This document shows, one piece after another, positions 57,543 to 64,000 of a DNA stretch of 64,000 bases. The notes under the pieces were generated by a model. That model searched no databases. It was given only the letters and a program-made list of their open reading frames with translations, and had not been told where the DNA came from. A program made the position numbers and the translations under genes. This stretch comes from Coniferiporia sulphurascens (Eukaryota; Basidiomycota; Agaricomycetes; Hymenochaetales; Hymenochaetaceae), in contig NBBA01000007.1 of NCBI GenBank assembly GCA_002794785.1, positions 1,736,001 through 1,800,000 of the forward strand, given 5' to 3'. The stretch's first letter is position 1; every line of letters begins with the position of its first letter.

Positions 57543-58862
57543 CTACTGAGGTCGTATCGCCTGCTTCAGTGGCCATGCGTCTTCATATGCAGCGAATCCG
57601 AGTAGGGACGATGCAGACGAACCATCACCCTGAAAAGGAGAATGTGAGGTTCACAAGTGCAGACTTGATCATAAGAGTCACTCACAATCAAGGCATTCGG
57701 GAATCCTGGGTCAAACGGAATGATGCTCTCGATGTATTTTATTTGTTCATCCGAAAGCGATATCTTGAGCGCCTCGATGTTCGCCATCAAATGCTCCACC
57801 TTACGCCCACCAATGATGGGGAACACATAAGGCGTCTTCTGCATCACGTATGCAATGGCGACAGCTGCAATGTGCTCCGCCCCAACTTCCTTTGCCACTT
57901 TTTCCAATGCCGCACAGACCTTCTTCTCGTCTTCGTTACGCGTCCAGTCGGCCTGCAAAATCGTGCGGCCATTCTCTCCAGAGTCAGCTCGGCGTTTCTC
58001 CTCCGCGTCCGTGCGTAAACGTCCTCCGGCAAGTACGTTCCAAGGTGCAAGCGCAAGTCCGAGTGTCCGCGCCATCGGAATGATATCGCGTTTAAAACTG
58101 CGTACCATGACGTTCCACGCACCCTGGTAGATCACGAACGGTGTCTTGCCGTGATCCTTTGCATACTGGTTCGCGGCTGAGACGACCCACGCAGGCGTGT
58201 CCGACACTCCCAGATAAAGTACCTTTCCTGAAGCGACGAGATGATGCAAGTTGTTCATGACTTCCTCGATGGAAGTGTTGTAGTCCCACCAATGGACGTA
58301 GAGGATATCGATGTAGCTCGTGCGGAGCTTCTTGAGGCTCGCCTCGACGCTGATCTTGAGTGATTTACCGTTATTTCCCGTGTAGTTAGCCTTGATATTG
58401 ATATTGCCTTGTCCGCGCTTGTAGTTCATCGTGTACTGTTCAATGTATAAGTCATATATGTTGCGGAGAAGGAAGGCTGTGATCACGCGCCTTTGTAGCA
58501 ATAACAAGCTGATCCCGGATTCCTCGTTTCTCTGCCCACTCCCCAATGAAAGCTTCGGAAGTCTCGTCTTGACTAGGTATAAATGTAACGTTAGTTACGT
58601 GAAATATGTTGGCCAACAGTCCACGAGTAACGCACTAGTCGTTAGCTGTGTCTATAAAATTCCCGCCAGCGTCGTAAAACGCATCAAGTAATTTGAACGA
58701 CGATTCCTTGTCCATTTCTCCCATACCATATTTCCCCCACTGGTCTCCAATGCTCATAGCACCTAGCTGGAGCGGCGAGACACGCACTCCAGCGAGTGGT
58801 GCCAGCACGCGGTAGCGGCCGAGGGGATTGGCTGGCGGAGGAGCAGGTGCCCAAAGTGACAT
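57543..58862 (-). CDS. Aldo-keto reductase, aryl-alcohol dehydrogenase type
   Basis: Four exons on the minus strand: 58636-58862, 58491-58572, 57686-58435 and 57543-57629, totalling 1146 nt (381 aa). The aldo-keto reductase catalytic tetrad is complete: Asp71 and Tyr76 (FIDTANDYQDE), Lys103 (VIATK) and His151 (ILYVHWWD). It closely resembles fungal aryl-alcohol dehydrogenases, NADP-dependent cytosolic enzymes that interconvert aromatic aldehydes and alcohols, relevant to lignin-related metabolism; the substrate is inferred only. [10 protein letters not shown] fits the cofactor-phosphate region. Intron 2 (58436-58490) uses a GC-AG splice pair. A TATA box (CGTATAAAAG) lies at 58931-58940. Confidence 0.9.
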
Positions 58863-60276
58863 TTCGGAAGTGCTGTTTGTACTGTGAGGTTTAGAAATGG
58901 GATGGGAGAAGTTGAGCAGCAAGCCACACTCTTTTATACGCAAAGTATCAGGGCGTTACGAGTGCCGCCGTCGGCAAGTACTGGTGACGAGTCCTCCGGC
59001 ACTCGTGAGCCTTAGTAAGTCCGACGGAGCCACGAGACGATTGAATACTAGTCGAGCTGTACTGTTTATTAGTAGATATAGAAGTCATCCGTGGGATTCG
59101 GAAGTTCGGAGCCACCTTTGGGATTTGCTTGAGTCACCTTAAGCTTCCTAACATTGTCTGCTGCGTAATCATGCGATGTTCTCACGCCGCCAAGTCGAAA
59201 GCAAGCTGTGTATTTGGATATTTTTGATAAATTCTCGGGTGCAGAGTGCGGCCCGGGTAAACGAGCCCATTGAAGGAAAACAGCAAGGTGGCATGCGCTT
59301 CAATTCTCCAAACCCGCTTAACTCGAAGGACCTGATGCTTGGCAAACAAGCCGTACTAATGCTTGCAAGCTCCATTGATCTTCTTCAGCACTCGAGCTTC
59401 GTTTCATTGGGTCGCTAATTAGAGTTCATTTTTATGTCCTTTATCTCCCTCAAATGGAGCGAAAATATTCTGGGGCAACGGACTAACGGGTATTAATCTT
59501 TTCTCCCCTACTTTTAATCACCTATATCTACTACGTATGGAACTATGGACTTTGAATCGTTCGATGCATCCTTTTCTTTTTCAGCTTTGGACTGGGTCGT
59601 TTTAGTTGTATCGAATGACATATGAGGGGGTTATTAAATTATTTTTCGTAACAATCTTAAGTTTTGTCAAAGCTACGGTGTTTACAGTCCGCAAAAAGAA
59701 AAGATGAGGCTTACAGAAAGAACTCGTTGTGAATAGGAAACTTGATGCGCGCCGTCACAGAACGGGTCAGTCCTTGTAGATCAGGAACTTTGTTTTAACC
59801 AAGAGCATATAGGTGGATGTAAAGGAAGGACGTTTACACCATGTGTCAGACGCTGTTTTTACTGCTCATTCGGGAAAACAAGTCTTCTCAACGCAGGAGG
59901 ACATTATAACTAGCGCCAAAACATAGTTACTTGACTATATACAAGCTGCAGCAATGTTTTGACTCATAAAAACAACTTGAATGAAGGCATTTGATCTCCT
60001 CCCTTTTTCGGTCGGTCCGTAACTTTTTAGATCCACCTGTAAGAATCCCAAACAGGAACGCGCTTACTAAACTCCGCATTCAGCTGTTATGACATGTAAC
60101 TTCAAGGCTATGTTAGTTTGGGTACTGTAACGTGTGTATTTTGGGGGCGAAAGATTAATCAGAAGCAGAAAAAGGGAGCCAACTAACACGACATCAGTAG
60201 TTGGTACGCGATACGGACATTTGGAGGCGGACAGCATAGTGACGAGGCACTTACCCCATCATATGGCACTTGATCC
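58863..60276. other. No gene recognised
   Basis: Apart from the aldo-keto reductase promoter and the 3' flank of HP3, I see no feature that can be supported. Confidence 0.4.
58931..58940 (-). promoter_or_regulatory. TATA box of the aldo-keto reductase gene
   Basis: CGTATAAAAG on the minus strand lies about 70 bp before the start codon. Confidence 0.6.
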
Positions 60277-61127
60277 TCAATCCAGCCCTGGACACTCCTC
60301 GCTCGCCATGCTAACGAGTTTATTCTTGATCACGGTCCAGATGAGGTCAAATCTGTAGCATAGCATACAATACACAATAACTGATAAGCGAGAATCGAGT
60401 TTGCAATATTGTGGTGTGCGTACCTTTTCTTTGACCAACTGGGCACGTCGTTCACGCCAAGAACCTCCGCGATGTCCGGGAGGTACGTCCTATCCGAGCA
60501 TATGAGCATGCTCGCGCTAGAGTGCACCGCGAAGGCCCGCGCCAAGTCGCCGATGCAGTCTTTGTCATCCGCCTTGCTGTGGGGATCAGACCGGAGGTTA
60601 ACTCGGATCGATGGGTGGAATTAATATTTTTAAAGGAAAGAGATATCATAATGTAGGAGTAGAATGTGAGAGGGTCTAGGGAGGACGTACCAGCTTGTAT
60701 CGATGGTGAGTCCGAGAGACGCAGCTAGAGGAGTGACGGTGTCGATCATCTCGGTGCCTTTGCCGTTCTTTTTCGATGCGTCGGCGATGATGTAGCCTAT
60801 ATTGCGGTTCGAATGTGCTCCGAACACCTAGTCGGCACACGCGTGCCGCAATTCCGATGATCAATGCCAAACGCCGAGCATCAACAGGGTTGCCATCCAA
60901 GACAGAAATAAATAAAACAAGAAGCGACCCACGGTCGTTAAACATTCCGCGCGCAAGCTGCCGTTAACACTAAGATCCGAGTCAGAACCTCCTGTCTCCG
61001 TCTCTGCATTTCTGATGAGGTAGACGATGTTTGGGAACGTCGGGTCGTCTTCCGCGATAGCGAATAGGGTGGCGCCGAAAAGGAAGAAGATCCCTGAGAA
61101 GAGACTAAAGAGGTGTGCGTTCTTCAT
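60277..61127 (-). CDS. Histidine-phosphatase-like protein HP3, probable pseudoenzyme
   Basis: Four exons on the minus strand: 60933-61127, 60691-60827, 60424-60576 and 60277-60352, totalling 561 nt (186 aa). Exons 1 and 2 have the same lengths as in HP2. The start chosen gives a signal peptide (LFSLFSGIFFLFGATLFAIA); an upstream in-frame ATG at about 61186 would add 20 residues. The RHG active-site motif is replaced by Arg-Asn-Ala (LIRNAETE, Asn40 for His), and the second His is also lost (ICSDRTYL, Arg140). All splice sites and frames are intact. It may be a secreted non-catalytic relative, perhaps a binding protein, or an early pseudogene. Confidence 0.78.
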
Positions 61128-63459
61128 CGAGTCGAGCTTGTGCTTGGGTTCGTATCCGAGAAACTCGAGAGAGTCGAGAGGGTCCATGGAGGACAGACAC
61201 TTACTTATAGTCTTGTAGTCGAGATGAAAAAGCAGAATCATGCACAACTTGCAAGCCTCGGAGATAGAAGAGCACGTAGCGCATTGTACGTCTGATACTT
61301 GGAAGCCTTATTGAGCGTTTCAGCGATAGTCGCACAAGGACTCCTTGGGACCGTATGGCGGATCTCAGTTGGAGGCTTCCCCATTGACAGGAATCGTCTT
61401 TTATGGAAGTGCAATGTATTCTTTACCCCGAGGCTGCATTGGTTAGATGGATAGTGCGTCCCGTTTATCCCTACTTTAGATGGTGAAAAGTCACCTGTCA
61501 CTGCAAAGGACATTGTTGCTCAGAAGCAGTAGAACCGGCACAATAATGTGATGGGCGTCAGCAACAAGCGCTAGGTGTTGCATACGACCGTCGGCTAGAG
61601 CGTAGGGAAGTATAGTCCCCACGTTTACCGAACAGTAGCGCACTTTCCCTAGGACGTGTTGGACCCCCTCATATTCCAGTAAAGACAGAAAGGATGACAC
61701 GACGGAATAGTGCACAGACCCGGGCACAAAGCGGATATAGACGGCGGGTTGGGTGATAAAGCGCTTATTCAGACCCGATGCTCATACATAAGGTCTGCCA
61801 GCCTTCCCAGTGTGCACACTTGATGTTATGGCTCTAAGGTGGAGCACACACCATAGCATACGTATGTGTGGTGTAACTCCATGTTGATGTCGAAACCATA
61901 CAAGTTCGACTCTAAACAAAGGTCAGCGTTCGTGAATCTAACGTGGGGTGAAAATTGAGTAACTACCTAAACGCAGCTAGGTAAAAGAATGAGTATAAAA
62001 TTTAAATAGCAAATATGCTGAATAGCATACCTCAGCGTTTCGTGTATCGAGTATGTATGTGCTGTGAACGAAAATAACCGAACATCTGAGAATGAAATAT
62101 CTACTATAAGAGGGAAAAGATCTGCTAAACTATATAGTCCCTACGTGCTTGAAATCCGTGGGAGACGGCGGGAATCGTACAGATGAGATTGAAGCCGACC
62201 GATTACTTTGAACGTAACGCTTCAACGTATTCCCAATGCATCAATACGAGCGTACAACTTGAGGTGCGTCTGTTCAAGTACATTCTTAAAATCTACGCAC
62301 ATTGTGGTAGATGATGAGGTACAGTGGTGATGATCAGGCAAGGTGGGTTATCAGCATAAAACCGATGTATTTCTAGGGCAAGACCAGCTCCCCTTATATA
62401 CACGTTCCGTGGGCTAGTACTACTATAACTAACTAGCTCCTATATCGTATGGCGTTATCGTTGCGTTATCATTTACTTAGTAAGATGGTTGTTCATATGA
62501 CCATGTACTATATTTATATTGTTCGTTATATTTATTTAATATACATGTCAAAAGGGATGCAAGGTGATGTGCCAGTATTTTTTCGATGGATACAAATGAT
62601 GCATCAATTTTAAAGGTTTACATTGGGTGGGAAATCCCAGGGTCACTGAATCTACACATCCCAAACAACGCACATGCTTACTCAGCGGAAAACTCCGGGT
62701 GAGTCACATTGCCCTTATGGTCTCGCTACACGACCTGATTCTCTGCGATACGGAAGCTTTCAGAACTGTCTGGCGTAAGTTGTGTGTATTACGCTGTTTC
62801 TTCTTGCATTGGTCCGATTGCTTGCAGGTATCGTCCCTTGAGCTCTATCTTTCTTGATGAAGTGCTTCATGTTGTTGACTTTGACTTCAGCACTCTCTTT
62901 TTCTTGAAAACGTCTACTGAGTTTCCAGATTACTCGCAGGATGGTTCCTGCCCTGGTTGCATTCTGGAGGGAAAATCTATTAATCCCGTAATACTGCGTG
63001 GGCATCGTCACAAGTAAGGTCAGCGGATCATCAAACAGGCACAACACAGGCCCCCGTCAATGCGTACCGAAACTTATCGCCGCTTCACTTACTTGAGCTC
63101 CTCCCATGCATCACAGATACGCCTGCAACATGTTGGTGAATGATCCATTTTCTACTTCATCCGGCACTGGGCGTGTTTGGGTTCAACCTGTTTATTTGCC
63201 AAACAAATAAGATGCACCGTCATACACAAAAAGGGAGAAATAAGGGGTTGGTGTCCGACTACCGAAGCCGGGCAGGCATATAAGACGGTGAAAGCAGGGA
63301 AGAATATAGGGCATTACAGGTCGGCCGCTTTGTTCCATTAGCGCCCTTCCTGAAACTTCCACTCGATCTATCTAGACCCCTAGCTGCGATATTCTGTTCT
63401 AGAAAAAAGGGCTAGGTAGGTGGTTCTGCACCCGCAACCATCCGAATCACTGACGATAT
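61128..63459. other. No gene recognised
   Basis: I can support no gene. A frame at 62760-63047 on the minus strand has no family motif that I recognise. The right end is the 3' flank of the kinase gene. Confidence 0.4.
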
Positions 63460-64000
63460 TCATCCTTTGAACTCCGTCAATGCCATGACTATGTCCGACG
63501 CAGAAGGCCTCTCCGTTGGAATGGTCATCCAACACTTATTGCACAATTCCCATAAGTACTGATGGGATATCGACCAAGTCTCGTAGCGTTTAGGAGTTAA
63601 GGGCCGTTCGCCAGCCGCGATGGCAAGAATTACTTCGGTGAACTGGTTGAGGTGTGAATATGGTCGTTTTTTGGTCAACAACTCCTGTTTATGGAAGAAG
63701 CTGAGCACATGTTCCGGCGCCTTGCTAGCTGAATGAATTGCTTACGAGAACAGTCATACCGAACGCCCGCATGTCAGACCCCTCCGAGTAGGTGTCTGAC
63801 ACTCTGCCTTTCCTTAAAATTAACTCGATTGACATGTACCGACAGGTCCCCTTCACGTTTCTACTTGATGAGCCGAAGTCAAATGAGATAGACGCGGCGA
63901 CATTGCGGGATACGCCAAAATCGCAAATAAGAGGATTCCTCGACGGGGATATTAGAATGTTTTGCTACTGCGGTGTAAGTATATATGCTAGTTTGATTTT
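63460..64000 (-). CDS. Protein kinase, TKL-like, C-terminal part (runs off the window)
   Basis: Two exons are clear: 63746-63967 and 63460-63684 (TGA at 63460-63462), with a 61-bp intron. A further intron lies at 63968 onward and the gene continues beyond 64000. Kinase subdomains are in order: NILIS (subdomain VI), PLICDFGVSRN (DFG, metal-binding), GTCRYMSIEL (activation-segment end, where APE is replaced by SIE), SDMRAFGMTVLELLTKKRPYS (subdomain IX), and LCNKCWMTIPTERPSASDI (subdomain XI with its Arg). The form resembles the TKL-like kinases that are expanded in Agaricomycetes. SDMRAFG has Arg where Trp is usual, so some decay is possible. Confidence 0.82.

Noticed and set aside
1..64000. 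tRNA genes
   Set aside because: A reading for the B-box consensus (GGTTCGANTCC) on both strands gave no convincing cloverleaf. A scan with a covariance model would settle it.

Overview
The window looks like nuclear DNA of a basidiomycete fungus, probably an Agaricomycete. Its genes are split by many short GT-AG introns (mostly 38-110 bp). It carries a family of small secreted cysteine proteins, an aryl-alcohol-dehydrogenase-type aldo-keto reductase, secreted SMP-30/gluconolactonase-like proteins, fungal sugar porters, a TKL-like protein kinase and chromodomain Ty3/Gypsy (chromovirus) elements. The species cannot be named from the sequence alone. Exon structures were assembled by eye from splice motifs, reading frame and comparison of paralogues inside the window; most total to an exact multiple of three.

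Positions 1-16.7 kb are a transposon graveyard. From left to right there is a nested inverted repeat (997-1662), a 1.4-kb LTR with its own ORF (2129-3528), a dead pogo/Fot-type DDE transposase (3529-5622), a solo LTR (5937-6496), and a Gypsy element (Gypsy2, 6993-16698, TSD CTATC). Gypsy2 has been invaded by a second Gypsy (Gypsy1, 7685-14874, opposite strand), which was itself hit by a second copy of the ORF-bearing LTR (11183-12527, TSD CCTTC). The 3' LTR of Gypsy2 also carries a 426-bp solo LTR (TSD TTAAG). All open frames are broken, mainly by C-to-T transitions.

Positions 16.7-29 kb hold one small secreted protein gene (SSP0, minus strand), two head-to-head SMP-30/gluconolactonase paralogues (23.05-24.66 minus and 26.55-28.38 plus) with near-identical exon plans, and between them a hAT-type MITE with an 8-bp TSD. 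From 28.4 to 36.9 kb I can support no gene. At 36.9-42.8 kb lie two tandem MFS sugar-porter genes, each 518 codons in eight exons; the second has a TGA in place of a conserved Trp.

Positions 45-61 kb are a gene-family cluster. Small secreted protein genes on the plus strand converge on secreted histidine-phosphatase-like genes on the minus strand (SSP1>/<HP1 and SSP2>SSP3>/<HP2), apparently by repeated duplication of a pair. A 381-aa aldo-keto reductase and a third, catalytically dead histidine-phosphatase paralogue (HP3) follow. The window ends inside a minus-strand protein kinase gene. The small secreted family shares a cysteine spacing, a last cysteine encoded by a 12-15 nt second exon, a promoter box and a 3' tail. 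It is the most interesting undescribed system here. One member (SSP3) was destroyed by a 182-bp TG..CA element that also occurs near 17 kb.
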